A stretch of DNA of 14,960 bases from an uncultured Flavobacteriales bacterium (GCA_913059105.1 CAJXRL010000036.1:1-14960), one strand, 5' to 3'; counted from the first letter of the stretch, positions 1-8,675 are shown. Translations and numbers: made by a program. The notes: generated from the letters alone by a model not told the origin.

Positions 1-47
1 GAGATTTCTGCCTGTCTCGTGGGCTCGGAGATGTGTATAAGAGACAG
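1..47 (+). other. Nextera library adapter (P7/i7 side), not genomic
   Basis: Positions 14-47 match the 34-nt Nextera read-2 adapter exactly. Its last 19 nt (29-47) are the Tn5 mosaic end finishing in GAGACAG. Positions 6-13 (TTCTGCCT) sit where the i7 index belongs and match the N703 index as I remember it; positions 1-5 (GAGAT) match the end of the P7 oligo. This is untrimmed sequencing adapter, so genomic sequence starts at 48. It must not be read as a transposon. Confidence 0.98.
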
Positions 48-103
48 TTATAGAACAAACTAATTCTTTTTAGATACTTGTGGGGTATGATATAATTAGG
101 CAA

Positions 104-1210
104 ATGGCAGTTAGAGTTTCTAGGCTTATTTTTATAGATCGACTTTTTACTCCAGTATACTTAGCTCTTTCTTTTCTTTTGCCATATTCGTTTTCGAAAT
201 CATTTTATAAGGGTCAAAAAACAATAGCGATCAAACTTTTTGGAATGGGGAGTATTGTTAGAGTGGCAAATGTTTTAAAACAATCGAATGAAAAGAATTA
301 TAAATTTGAACTTATTACTTTATTTAAGAATAAAAATGTTTGCGAGCTTTTGAAAATTAAAGCACATTACATTCGCAGCTCAAACCCTTTTTTTATAATT
401 ATAGACACAGCTAAAATAATATTTGCAGTATGGAAAATGAAAAATATAAGGATAATAGACCTTGAACGAACATCTAATTTATCAGGAATTTTTCGATTGA
501 TATGTTCTATTGGAAAATCTTGCTCTTCCTTTGTGATTCAAGGAAACAGTATAACAAATAGGAACCAAAACTTTATAAGTATTATTGATAAACCCGCTTT
601 GGAAGTGATTGAAGAGATATTTGAAATAAAAAAGATCAATAAAGAAATAACACCATTTAACTATTATAAAAATAAAATTATTATCAATTGCAATGCAGGA
701 GAGTATTTGCCCCAACGGAAATACCCAATTTTAAAGTATGCTGAATTAATTAAGGAGTTAAGTGTAGGGTACCCAGCTACTACATTTGTTTTGACAGGAA
801 TGAAGCAAGAAGAGAAATATACAAGGGAATTGGATGTTTTACTAAAAAAGGAAAAAATTTCAGTTGAAAATAAGGTTGGAAAACAAACCCTATCGGAACT
901 TGTCACAGAATTGAAAGAGAGCAAACTATTAATAACAAACGACTCAGGGCCGTTACATTTAGCAAGCTATTTTCAGGTGCCAACAGTAGCAATTTGGGGC
1001 CCAACATCTCCATTGCTGGTAGGCTATCCAGAGTCAGACAATATGAAAAATGTAACTCTAAAATTAGAGTGCTCTCCATGCTTTATTCACCCAAAGTCTA
1101 AAGTTGCAAAAGCATGTTCAAATAGAATAGACTGTCTTCAAAATTTAAGCTCAACAATGGTTTTTGAAGCTGCAAAGTCAATTTTAAAAACAAGGGGAAA
1201 TGTTAGTTAA
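104..1210 (+). CDS. Glycosyltransferase family 9 (heptosyltransferase-like) protein
   Basis: A 368-aa protein of the GT9 family, whose members transfer sugars such as heptose from nucleotide donors to a growing glycan on the cytoplasmic face of the inner membrane. Visible hallmarks are the N-terminal Rossmann strand with KLFGMGSIVR (about residues 44-53), the donor-site signature NDSGPLHLA (279-287) and WGPTSP (298-303). Four cysteines follow (C323, C326, C338, C344), as in a subset of GT9 proteins. About 40 residues precede the first Rossmann strand and include a hydrophobic stretch that could hold the protein at the membrane. I chose ATG at 104. A GTG at 80 is in frame and would add eight residues; a TAG at 71-73 blocks anything longer, so the gene is complete. 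Its last 11 nt overlap the next gene. The donor and acceptor sugars cannot be told from sequence. It is visibly more AT-rich than the genes from about 2600 onward. Confidence 0.9.
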   Translation: MAVRVSRLIFIDRLFTPVYLALSFLLPYSFSKSFYKGQKTIAIKLFGMGSIVRVANVLKQSNEKNYKFELITLFKNKNVCELLKIKAHYIRSSNPFFIIIDTAKIIFAVWKMKNIRIIDLERTSNLSGIFRLICSIGKSCSSFVIQGNSITNRNQNFISIIDKPALEVIEEIFEIKKINKEITPFNYYKNKIIINCNAGEYLPQRKYPILKYAELIKELSVGYPATTFVLTGMKQEEKYTRELDVLLKKEKISVENKVGKQTLSELVTELKESKLLITNDSGPLHLASYFQVPTVAIWGPTSPLLVGYPESDNMKNVTLKLECSPCFIHPKSKVAKACSNRIDCLQNLSSTMVFEAAKSILKTRGNVS

Positions 1211-2585
1211 AAAGAAGGTTCTGTTTTTAAACCCCCCGGGGAAGAAAATTTATATTCGAGACTATTATTGCTCGAAAGTATCTAAAGCTTATTACCTTCC
1301 ACAACCAGTTGATTTATTAATTCAAACAAGCTTTTTTAATAAAAGCGAGTATGAACTTTTAGTAATAGATTGTATTGCTGCAAAATTTTCTATTGAAAAA
1401 GCTTTGGATAAAATTAAATCATTTGTTCCTGAGGTTATTATTGGAATGGTAGGCGCAGTCTCTCTTGATGAGGACATTGATTTTTTTAATAGAATTAAAA
1501 AGTTAATCCCGAATGTGAAGGTATTGGCAAGTGGGGATGCTCTGCTTGAAAATCATGAAGAATTGTTTAAGCAATATACATGGCTAGATGCTATTATTAC
1601 AAATTTTTTTAATGACGGCTCCAAAAAATGGATTGAAAATAATTTAGATGAAGCGTCGGGAATAGTTTATAGAATTGAAAATAAGAAAGTCTCAAAGTCA
1701 GACAAAAAAGAATCTAAATTGGACTTAAACGTTCCCCATCATGAGTTGTTTTTAAAAGGGAATTATAGAATGCCATTTGCTAATGCGATGCCTATGGCAA
1801 CTGTATTAACAAACTACGCTTGCCCTTACCCATGTACTTTTTGTATTATGTCTACTATGCCTTACATTACTCGTTCTGCAGAAAGTATAATTGATGAGTT
1901 AATAGAACTAAAGCGACTGAATTATAAATATATTTATTTTTCTGATCAAACTTTTTTTCAATCGAAAGCAATTACTAAACAGGTTTTAGATTGGATGGTT
2001 GAAAGCAAATTTGGACTTTCTTGGATGTGTTTTTCAAGAGTAGATGTGCTTGGAAAAAACGAAATAGATTTAATGAAAAAAGCAGGCTGTAATTTGATAA
2101 TGTTTGGAGTAGAATTTGCTGATGAAAGGTATTTGAAAAAGTACAAGAAGAATTATACCTTAGATCAGATAAGAGAAACTTTTTCGTTTACTGCAAGAGC
2201 AGGCATTAAACGATTGGGTACTTTTTTAATTGGCGTTCCAGGACAAAGCAGGGAATCTATTTTGGAAACACTGGCGTTTGCAAAAGAGATAAATGCAGAT
2301 TACGCCTCTTTTAACGTCGCAGTTCCGCGGGCCAATACATCCTTCAGGGAGCAGGCTATTGAGCAAGGCATTATTGACGATTCTGTAAAAGTGATGGATC
2401 AATCGGGTGATGAGGTGACAATGGGAACAGGAAAATTATCTAGAGAAGAATTGCAACAAATCAAAACCAAGGTCAATTTGTCTTTTTATTTGAGACCAAA
2501 ATATATTCTAAAAAGACTTTTTGCTATTAAGAATTGGACAGAGTTTAAAATGCACATTAGAGAAGCGTATCATATCGTAAAATAA
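1200..2585 (+). CDS. Radical SAM protein with degenerate B12-binding-type N-terminal domain
   Basis: A 461-aa protein built like the cobalamin-dependent radical SAM enzymes: an N-terminal Rossmann-like domain (about 1-140), a linker, then a radical SAM barrel (about 200-400). The barrel carries the [4Fe-4S] motif CPYPCTFC (C208, C212, C215) and the SAM-contacting FGVE (302-305). Known relatives cleave SAM reductively and, with cobalamin, methylate unactivated carbons or phosphorus or rearrange rings. The first domain is unusual. Where its neighbours have a GG turn and a G-E-G-E type loop, this one has ASGDALLEN (110-118) and TNFFNDGSKKW (134-144). There is also no DxHxxG cobalamin-ligand motif. 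It may bind B12 weakly or not at all. It overlaps the upstream GT9 gene by 11 nt and lies 4 nt before the GT87 gene, implying co-transcription. The substrate is unknown. Confidence 0.88.
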   Translation: MLVKKKVLFLNPPGKKIYIRDYYCSKVSKAYYLPQPVDLLIQTSFFNKSEYELLVIDCIAAKFSIEKALDKIKSFVPEVIIGMVGAVSLDEDIDFFNRIKKLIPNVKVLASGDALLENHEELFKQYTWLDAIITNFFNDGSKKWIENNLDEASGIVYRIENKKVSKSDKKESKLDLNVPHHELFLKGNYRMPFANAMPMATVLTNYACPYPCTFCIMSTMPYITRSAESIIDELIELKRLNYKYIYFSDQTFFQSKAITKQVLDWMVESKFGLSWMCFSRVDVLGKNEIDLMKKAGCNLIMFGVEFADERYLKKYKKNYTLDQIRETFSFTARAGIKRLGTFLIGVPGQSRESILETLAFAKEINADYASFNVAVPRANTSFREQAIEQGIIDDSVKVMDQSGDEVTMGTGKLSREELQQIKTKVNLSFYLRPKYILKRLFAIKNWTEFKMHIREAYHIVK

Positions 2586-2589
2586 GAAA

Positions 2590-3825
2590 TTGAATAAGCT
2601 AAAACAACACAAAAAAATATTGCTTAGCCTGTGGTTTACAGGAGCTCTGTTGTTTGTTTGGATGAAAGGGGTTTTACCGGCTTGGGAAGACCAACGAAGC
2701 GATTTTTCAAACTATTACACTTCTGCTGTTTTGCTTACAAAAGGAGAACCAATTTCAAAATATTACAACAACGGTTGGTTCAACGAAAAGGCAGCTGAGG
2801 TTGGGCTGACAGAAGGAGCTAAATTTGCACCATTTCCACCAATAACCGCCTATTTGTATTTACCGCTAACGGTATTTTCTGCTTTGCAAGCCAAAAGAGT
2901 GGTCCTTGCTGTGAACCTCTTGCTTTTAGTAGTGCTAGTATTTCAATTAAAAAACTTTACTCTATATAAGTATTGGGAAGTTGGTGTTTTATTGAGTTTG
3001 TTTCTTACCCCAATTGCTTCAAATGTTAGGCTGGGACAAAGTTATTTGTTAATATGCTCGTTGATTTTTGTGGTATTAACAGCCATTAAAAAGAATAAGA
3101 ATTCTGTTGCGGGTGTTGTGTTAGGATTTCTAGCAGTGTTAAAATATTTCCCCATTGTGTATTTAATTTACGCGTTCCCCAAGGTTAACAAAAAGTTATT
3201 GTGGGGACTTTTTATAGCAGTTTTAGCCTGCGTTTTCGTACCAATATTCACCAACGATATGACAGTTTATTCCACCTTTGCAAATGAGCTTTTTCAGCAT
3301 GTCAATGGCGATATTTCAGGTCAAGGACAATTCTCCTTTAATTTTCAATCTATTGATGCATTATTGGCCAACTTATTCATTTATGATGCGCAATGGAATA
3401 CGAATGTTTTGGTTGATTTTCCTTTGCTAAAAACGGCATTAAAAACCCTCTTTGCGGCATTAATCAGTTACTCTTCGGTGAAAATGTTTTTAAGAAGTAC
3501 TGAAAAAACAAATCTGTTTTCTTACGGAGGGATTGTCATTGGCGCCGCCTTACTTATTCCTGCTAGTGCAACTTATCATCTATTACTTCTGCTGCCGGCT
3601 TTTATAACTGTAGTATTCTTTTTAAGAAAAAGCGGAGAGTTTAACCAAGAAACTTTCATTGTGATGTTATTTATTATATTAATCAGTAATGTTATGGCAC
3701 ACCACATTCCAAACGTTTCTTTTAGTCAAACCATCAATGTAATTATTCACTTTCCCCGTTTGTTGGGGCTAATGGGGCTTTTTATATTCTTATTAAGTTT
3801 ACAAAAACGATCAATTCAAAATTGA
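2590..3825 (+). CDS. GT87-type (DUF2029) polytopic membrane glycosyltransferase
   Basis: A 411-aa hydrophobic protein with many predicted membrane spans. The first lies at about residues 8-25 and is followed by an extracytoplasmic loop with acidic residues and aromatics (WEDQRSDFSNYY, 32-43), then a KFAPFPP segment (79-85). This layout matches family GT87, membrane mannosyltransferase-like enzymes that use polyprenyl-phosphate-linked sugars on the outer face of the membrane. The start is a TTG at 2590; the next in-frame Met is residue 25, which would remove the first span, and an in-frame stop lies at 2578-2580. The preceding stop is 4 nt upstream, consistent with translational coupling. The gene ends in TGA immediately followed by the ATG of the next gene. 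Family is fairly sure; sugar, lipid carrier and acceptor are not known. Confidence 0.75.
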   Translation: MNKLKQHKKILLSLWFTGALLFVWMKGVLPAWEDQRSDFSNYYTSAVLLTKGEPISKYYNNGWFNEKAAEVGLTEGAKFAPFPPITAYLYLPLTVFSALQAKRVVLAVNLLLLVVLVFQLKNFTLYKYWEVGVLLSLFLTPIASNVRLGQSYLLICSLIFVVLTAIKKNKNSVAGVVLGFLAVLKYFPIVYLIYAFPKVNKKLLWGLFIAVLACVFVPIFTNDMTVYSTFANELFQHVNGDISGQGQFSFNFQSIDALLANLFIYDAQWNTNVLVDFPLLKTALKTLFAALISYSSVKMFLRSTEKTNLFSYGGIVIGAALLIPASATYHLLLLLPAFITVVFFLRKSGEFNQETFIVMLFIILISNVMAHHIPNVSFSQTINVIIHFPRLLGLMGLFIFLLSLQKRSIQN

Positions 3826-5253
3826 ATGGCTAAAATTCTCTTTCTTCAAAATATGGACTATGAGTTTGTTGGTCCAATGTATTTATCAGCTATGCTTAAA
3901 TCACATGGGCATAAATGTGAACTTTTAATTGGGCATAGTACAAAAAAGTTTGAAGAAAAAATTAAAGAGTTTCAACCAGATTTTGTTGGATTTTCAATTA
4001 TGAGTGGCAGTCATTCTTGGGCGTTGAAAATTGCAAAAGAACTAAAGAAGCAATTTGAATTAATTACCATATTTGGAGGAGCACATCCAACCTTTTTTCA
4101 AAAATTTGTTTTAGAAGAAGGGGTAGATTTCATGATTCGAGGAGAGGGAGAGGAGTCTATTCTTGAAATCATGAATTTACAAGATGAAAAGAAAGATTTT
4201 AGACATGTGCCGAATCTTTCTTATGTAAAAGACAGAAAAGAACAACACAATCCGCTTAGAGACTTAGCAGATAGATTGGATGATTATCCGATTCCTGATC
4301 GAGACTTATATGCTGACTTAATCAATAAAGGAAGCGGTAAAGTGCGAAACATTATTACCTCAAGGGGTTGTCCCTTTCATTGTTCTTTTTGCTTTGAAGA
4401 TGCCATGCGAGAATTATACGAAGGGAAAGGGAAGTATGTTAGGATTCGAGAAATTAATGAAGTAATTGAAGAATGTATCCGACTGAGAGAAGAAACTAAT
4501 ACTGAAGTAATTTATTTTGCTGATGATGTTTTTGGAATGAAACGGAATTGGCTTTATGATTTTCTCGAAATTTATAAAGAGAAAGTTGGGCTGGAATTCA
4601 TTTGTTTGGTAAGAGCAGATTTAGTAGCAGCGGATAAAGACTACGCTTTTAATTTGGCTGCAGCGGGCTGTAAGTCAGTGTTCTTTGGAGTTGAGTCTGG
4701 GAACGAAGATTTAAGGAATCAAGTCTTAAAAAAGCAATTGGATGATGATCAAATTGTGACCGCTGCGGAACTGTTACATGAAGCGGGAATTACTTTCAGA
4801 ACCTATAATATTTTAGGTTTACCAGATGAGACACTGGAAGATGCCTTCTCAACGGTAGAGTTGAATATTAAAATTAAGGCAGATTATCCTTGGTGTTCGA
4901 TTTTTTCTCCTTTTCCAGGAACCGAACTTTCCGAATATGCTTATTCCAAAGGGTATTTAAGTCCAACTTTTGATGTGGAAGAGCTTGATAAATCGTTTTT
5001 TCTATCCTCTCAACTGGATTTACCAAACATTAAAGAGATGCAGAATCTTCAGAAGTTTTTTCAAACTGCCGTTATTTGGCCTTGGTCGTTTCCATTCATT
5101 AAAAAGCTAATTAAGTTAAAACCTAATATTCTTTTTAGAGCTTGGTTTGGGCTAATCTATTTTCATGTTTATATTAAGTCGGAAAAAAGAAATTTTTGGG
5201 AAACACTAAAATTCGCTTTGGGTAATTACAAACATGTTTTAGCGAAAGAATGA
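3826..5253 (+). CDS. B12-binding domain radical SAM protein
   Basis: A 475-aa cobalamin-type radical SAM protein. The N-terminal domain (about 1-125) has typical Rossmann features: GHKCELL (28-34), PDFVGFS (51-57), FGGAHPTFF (83-91) and RGEGEES (105-111). The barrel has CPFHCSFC (C182, C186, C189), the FADDVFG strand (231-237) and FGVESG (287-292). Like many class B enzymes it lacks DxHxxG, which fits base-off binding of cobalamin without a protein histidine ligand. The C-terminal region after about 360 has aromatic-rich helices that may help recognise a lipid-like or membrane-bound substrate; that is inference. It starts directly after the stop of the GT87 gene and its last 4 nt overlap the lipoprotein gene. 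The reaction (methylation, ring change or other) cannot be assigned. Confidence 0.92.
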   Translation: MAKILFLQNMDYEFVGPMYLSAMLKSHGHKCELLIGHSTKKFEEKIKEFQPDFVGFSIMSGSHSWALKIAKELKKQFELITIFGGAHPTFFQKFVLEEGVDFMIRGEGEESILEIMNLQDEKKDFRHVPNLSYVKDRKEQHNPLRDLADRLDDYPIPDRDLYADLINKGSGKVRNIITSRGCPFHCSFCFEDAMRELYEGKGKYVRIREINEVIEECIRLREETNTEVIYFADDVFGMKRNWLYDFLEIYKEKVGLEFICLVRADLVAADKDYAFNLAAAGCKSVFFGVESGNEDLRNQVLKKQLDDDQIVTAAELLHEAGITFRTYNILGLPDETLEDAFSTVELNIKIKADYPWCSIFSPFPGTELSEYAYSKGYLSPTFDVEELDKSFFLSSQLDLPNIKEMQNLQKFFQTAVIWPWSFPFIKKLIKLKPNILFRAWFGLIYFHVYIKSEKRNFWETLKFALGNYKHVLAKE

Positions 5254-6413
5254 AGCTTGCAGTTACAACATTTTTCATTCTAATATTGGTTTCAATTCTT
5301 ACCAACTCTTGCAGAAAGGAAAAGGTAGAAACGGAATCGGGTCTTAAAACCAATTCCAAAATAACCTTAAACCATTACCAAAATAACTCAGAAACTAGAG
5401 CTGAATTTGAGACTGGGTTACTTTGGTGTTTTTCATACTTAGGGGCTCAATTACAAAAAGGTTCTTGGCAAAAAAGCACGAATTGGCTTAATAATCAGAA
5501 AGTTGAGTTAGACATTAGTCAACTCGGGTTTAACGAAAATGCTCAAAATCAACTTAAAAAGCTGATAACAATCTACAAGCAAAGTGAAGAATATAAAATA
5601 ACTGGAGGAATGGATGCCGGACGATTTGTGATGAGTATTTATAACAACTCTAACCATTACTACAAAATTGTTGGCATACCGCAGCGCTTGAACAGTTTTA
5701 CCAATGAGTATAATTTATTACAAAGGAAAGCAGCCATAATTGAGTCTGGAGTTGCCTTTAGTGAGCGAATTATTCACCTACCTCAAACCGACGGAAGCAT
5801 CAATTCTTTGGGTTATTTAGCAGAAGAAATTACTGGCTCGTTGATTGATTCTACAGATGTGGTGAAAGAAAGTGAGGTAATGGACATTATGGCGAATGGG
5901 CAATTGCGTTTTGCCATTTACAATAAAAATGAAGACCTAGTTGGTGGTGGTGACGTTACGCTTTCGATTGCAGGGAAACCAGCCAAATGTTTATGGTGTC
6001 ATGAGGTGAACATACAAACAGCAATAGCGGCTCTGACAGAAATTCCAGGGTATTACACCCCATCTCAATTTGATAGCGTAATTCTAAAAAACAGAGCAAC
6101 AATAGAAGGGTACAGAGCTAGTTTAACACCTGAAGTCGTTTTTAATGACAATTCACAACATGTCGAATTAGAGAAACTTTACTTTCGGTTTTTGGAGCCT
6201 TCGGCCAAGCGTTTAGCAGCAGAGTGGAGCTTAACAGAGCAAGAAGTACGTTTAAAACTGGCTAGTTTAACTACGCATATTCACGATGAATTTACAGAGT
6301 TGGGTGATTTGTATTACCGAGCTGAGGTAGCACCTTTTTCTCCATATGAAGTTGTTGCAACCACTACAAGTGCGAGAGAAACGACTGCAAACGAACCCAA
6401 CTTGTTGCCGTGA
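5250..6413 (+). CDS. Predicted exported lipoprotein with one CxxCH haem-c motif
   Basis: A 387-aa protein I do not recognise as a known family. It begins with Lys2, a hydrophobic stretch (3-17) and SILTNSC with Cys21, followed by charged residues. This looks like a type II signal peptide, though Thr at -3 is a loose fit to the lipobox and suits the relaxed form seen in Bacteroidota. The rest is hydrophilic, consistent with a periplasmic or surface location. Residues 247-251 (CLWCH, DNA 5988-6002) form a single CxxCH, the covalent attachment motif of c-type cytochromes, so it may be a monohaem protein. Apart from Cys21, the only other cysteine is C60. The C-terminal third is helical and charged and ends in a Thr/Ala-rich tail. 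It overlaps both neighbours by 4 nt, so it is made with the radical SAM and flippase genes. A redox or sensing role is only a guess. Confidence 0.8.
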   Translation: MKLAVTTFFILILVSILTNSCRKEKVETESGLKTNSKITLNHYQNNSETRAEFETGLLWCFSYLGAQLQKGSWQKSTNWLNNQKVELDISQLGFNENAQNQLKKLITIYKQSEEYKITGGMDAGRFVMSIYNNSNHYYKIVGIPQRLNSFTNEYNLLQRKAAIIESGVAFSERIIHLPQTDGSINSLGYLAEEITGSLIDSTDVVKESEVMDIMANGQLRFAIYNKNEDLVGGGDVTLSIAGKPAKCLWCHEVNIQTAIAALTEIPGYYTPSQFDSVILKNRATIEGYRASLTPEVVFNDNSQHVELEKLYFRFLEPSAKRLAAEWSLTEQEVRLKLASLTTHIHDEFTELGDLYYRAEVAPFSPYEVVATTTSARETTANEPNLLP

Positions 6414-7600
6414 AAAAGCATTCCAGAATCATTAAAAGATCAAAGTTTGTTGGGTTAGAAACGACCAACTTTGTACTACGACCTATTCACACAAGCTTAG
6501 TCTCTTTGATCATTATTAGATTGTTTGATGTTGAATTGTGGGGCAGTTTTGTTATTTTTTTAGTGGGAGTTGAACTGCTGACTAATCTATTTAATTGGGG
6601 ACAAAAACCCTATTTACTTCGCGAATTTTCGCTGAGCCCCAATACAATTGGCCAACAATGGTCTAGGGCAACTTTCGCTCGGCTTCCCATGTTGTTTCTT
6701 ATTGTCATTTTTTTGTGGGTTGTTCCTTCCTTTCAAGCTTATTTTTTTCCACTATTACTTTGGATTTTTTTTAAATGGTTTGCATTTTTATTTGAACCCA
6801 TTATACAGTTTCATAGAAAATACAAGTGGTCAATTATTGCCGAATTAGCTGCAATTACCACCGCCTTAACTTCAATCTTTTTCTTTAAGGAAGGAATGCA
6901 GTTGACCGACGTCATCTACCTGTTTGTGTTGTCTTCTGGTGTAAGATGTTTGGTTCTATTGCCATTACTTTCTGAGTGGAAGGCAAGTCCATTTTCGGTT
7001 AAATTGTTGCGAACAGAACTGCTACTTGCTTTTCCGTTTTTTGCGCTTTCCATTGCGGGGTTATTGCAAACCAAAGGTGATTTGTATGTGGTAACTTATT
7101 TGCTTTCAAAACAAGATTTAGCGAGTTATCAAATTATTTTGAGTTTTTTGTTGTTGGGTCAAAGTTTTTCTGCAATTGTACTTGGCCCTTTTCAGAAAAA
7201 CATTTACCGTTGGCAGGGCAGGAACTTTCAAAAATTAAAGAAGTCTTATTTGCAAATTGGGTTGGCAACCACCCTTGTTTTTTCGATTGCATTATATTAT
7301 GGGCTGAAGTATGTTTACTTAATCGACTTGCCGCTTAGTTATATGCTTCTGTTTTTCATGTATTTATACCCTTTGTTCCTTTATTTTATTGAAAGCCAAA
7401 TTCTACTAAAGCACAAGAATGAAAAACAGCTTTTGAGGTATAATATAGTCGCTTCAGGGTGTAATATTGTATTATCATTAGTGTTAGTCAGTCTTTATGG
7501 AATGTCAGGCGCCTTATTAGGCGGAATCGCTTGCAGATTAATTTTGGGCAGACTAGTAATAAGTAGATCTAAAAAGTTAGCAAATGACAATAATAGCTGA
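6410..7600 (+). CDS. Wzx-like oligosaccharide flippase (MOP superfamily)
   Basis: A 396-aa polytopic membrane protein with roughly 10-12 hydrophobic spans, for example about 28-60, 93-130, 143-160, 168-187, 203-220, 241-258, 283-297, 308-328 and 347-373. The order of spans, WGQKPYLLREF near residues 63-73 and the KGDLYVVTYLLS...LASYQI segment (222-242) resemble O-antigen and polysaccharide flippases, which move lipid-linked oligosaccharides from the cytoplasmic to the periplasmic face. It is slightly short for the family. Translation starts at GTG 6410, whose TG is shared with the TGA of the lipoprotein gene (4-nt overlap), and its last 17 nt overlap the next radical SAM gene. Its presence is the main reason to think the operon makes an exported glycan or glycolipid. 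Confidence 0.8.
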   Translation: MKKHSRIIKRSKFVGLETTNFVLRPIHTSLVSLIIIRLFDVELWGSFVIFLVGVELLTNLFNWGQKPYLLREFSLSPNTIGQQWSRATFARLPMLFLIVIFLWVVPSFQAYFFPLLLWIFFKWFAFLFEPIIQFHRKYKWSIIAELAAITTALTSIFFFKEGMQLTDVIYLFVLSSGVRCLVLLPLLSEWKASPFSVKLLRTELLLAFPFFALSIAGLLQTKGDLYVVTYLLSKQDLASYQIILSFLLLGQSFSAIVLGPFQKNIYRWQGRNFQKLKKSYLQIGLATTLVFSIALYYGLKYVYLIDLPLSYMLLFFMYLYPLFLYFIESQILLKHKNEKQLLRYNIVASGCNIVLSLVLVSLYGMSGALLGGIACRLILGRLVISRSKKLANDNNS

Positions 7601-8669
7601 AAAACTAAGAACTGTGAACGCACGGCTTTATCCTGGGCGGGTTTTTCAGCAACCCAAATGGATTGTGTTGGGTGTAAACAACATTTGCAATTTACATTGC
7701 AAAATGTGCGATGTTGGCGTGCAAAACTTGGGAAGTAATTTTGCTCAAAATTTGGTAGGAACTCATCCCATTAATATGCCTTTGGAGTTAATTCTGAAAG
7801 TAATTGATGAAAGCGCAGACCATTTTCCAGGTAGTAAATTGGCGTATGCTTTTACTGAGCCTTTGATTTATCCGCATTTGATAAAATCTATTGAATATGC
7901 AACAAAACGAGGAGTTTATACGACAATTACCACGAATGCATTAACGCTTAGGCAGAAGTCTAAGGGGCTTGCGGAGGCTGGAGTAAAACACATGTATATT
8001 TCATTGGATGGCCCGCAAGATGTGCACAACGAAATTCGGGGAAATAAAAAATCATTTCAAAAAGCAATTGAGGGAATCAAGGAAATTCAACAGTACAATA
8101 ACCCGCCTACCATTGACGTGATTTGTGCGATAACGCAATGGAATATTGGTTTTTTAGAAGAGTTTTTAGAAGAGTTATCTGAGTTAAACATTAACGAAGT
8201 TTCTTTTATGCATACTCAGTTTGCCGACAACGGAATGGCTGATAAGCACAACGAAAAGTGGGGGCATTTGTACCCTGCCACTTCTTCTAATTTAGAAGAG
8301 GTAGATTTGGCCCAAATGGATCTATCAAAGCTACTCGTAGAAATTAAAAATATAAAGAAAAAACAATACTCTTTTGCTCTTACTTTTTCGCCAGAAATAA
8401 CTGATTCAGAAGGATTAGATGAATTCTATTTACAACCAGAAAAGTTGTTGGGGTCACATTGTAATGCGGTTTTTTCTAGTTTAATGGTAAAGTCTGATGG
8501 TTCTGTAATTCCTGCGCATGGCAGGTGTTTTAATTTAACTGTAGGTAACTTATATAAAGAAGGGTTACCAGAAATTTGGAACTCCCAATCCTTCTCAACA
8601 TTCAGAAAAAACTTAATGAGCGACGGCGGATTGTTTGACGGTTGTTCAAGATGTTGTAGTGCGTTTTAA
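7584..8669 (+). CDS. Radical SAM protein with SPASM/twitch-like C-terminus
   Basis: A 361-aa radical SAM enzyme of a different class from the B12-type ones nearby. The cluster motif CNLHCKMC is near the N-terminus (C35, C39, C42). A FTEPL segment (90-94) replaces the common GGEP strand, and ISLDGP (139-144) marks barrel strand 4. The C-terminus has C293, C315, GNLYKEG (321-327), EIWNS (330-334), FRKNL (340-344) and C354/C357/C358. This resembles a SPASM or shorter twitch domain holding an auxiliary [4Fe-4S] cluster; the cysteine count favours one auxiliary cluster. Relatives modify peptides or carry out sugar and cofactor oxidations. No precursor peptide gene is evident in the operon, so a small-molecule or sugar substrate is at least as likely. 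It begins inside the flippase gene and ends 6 nt before the methyltransferase gene. Confidence 0.88.
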   Translation: MTIIAEKLRTVNARLYPGRVFQQPKWIVLGVNNICNLHCKMCDVGVQNLGSNFAQNLVGTHPINMPLELILKVIDESADHFPGSKLAYAFTEPLIYPHLIKSIEYATKRGVYTTITTNALTLRQKSKGLAEAGVKHMYISLDGPQDVHNEIRGNKKSFQKAIEGIKEIQQYNNPPTIDVICAITQWNIGFLEEFLEELSELNINEVSFMHTQFADNGMADKHNEKWGHLYPATSSNLEEVDLAQMDLSKLLVEIKNIKKKQYSFALTFSPEITDSEGLDEFYLQPEKLLGSHCNAVFSSLMVKSDGSVIPAHGRCFNLTVGNLYKEGLPEIWNSQSFSTFRKNLMSDGGLFDGCSRCCSAF

Positions 8670-8675
8670 TTCGAA

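Noticed and set aside
29..47. Tn5 mosaic end as evidence of a transposon (also at 14913-14931)
   Set aside because: It is continuous with Nextera adapter and index sequence at the contig edges and no transposase gene is present.
80..103. GTG at 80 as the start of the GT9 gene
   Set aside because: ATG 104 is in frame, follows a weak AGG, and gives an N-terminus that fits GT9 relatives better; GTG cannot be excluded.
6648..6848. 66-codon frame inside the flippase gene
   Set aside because: Lies wholly inside a well-supported membrane protein gene in another frame; its hydrophobicity follows from the T-rich DNA.
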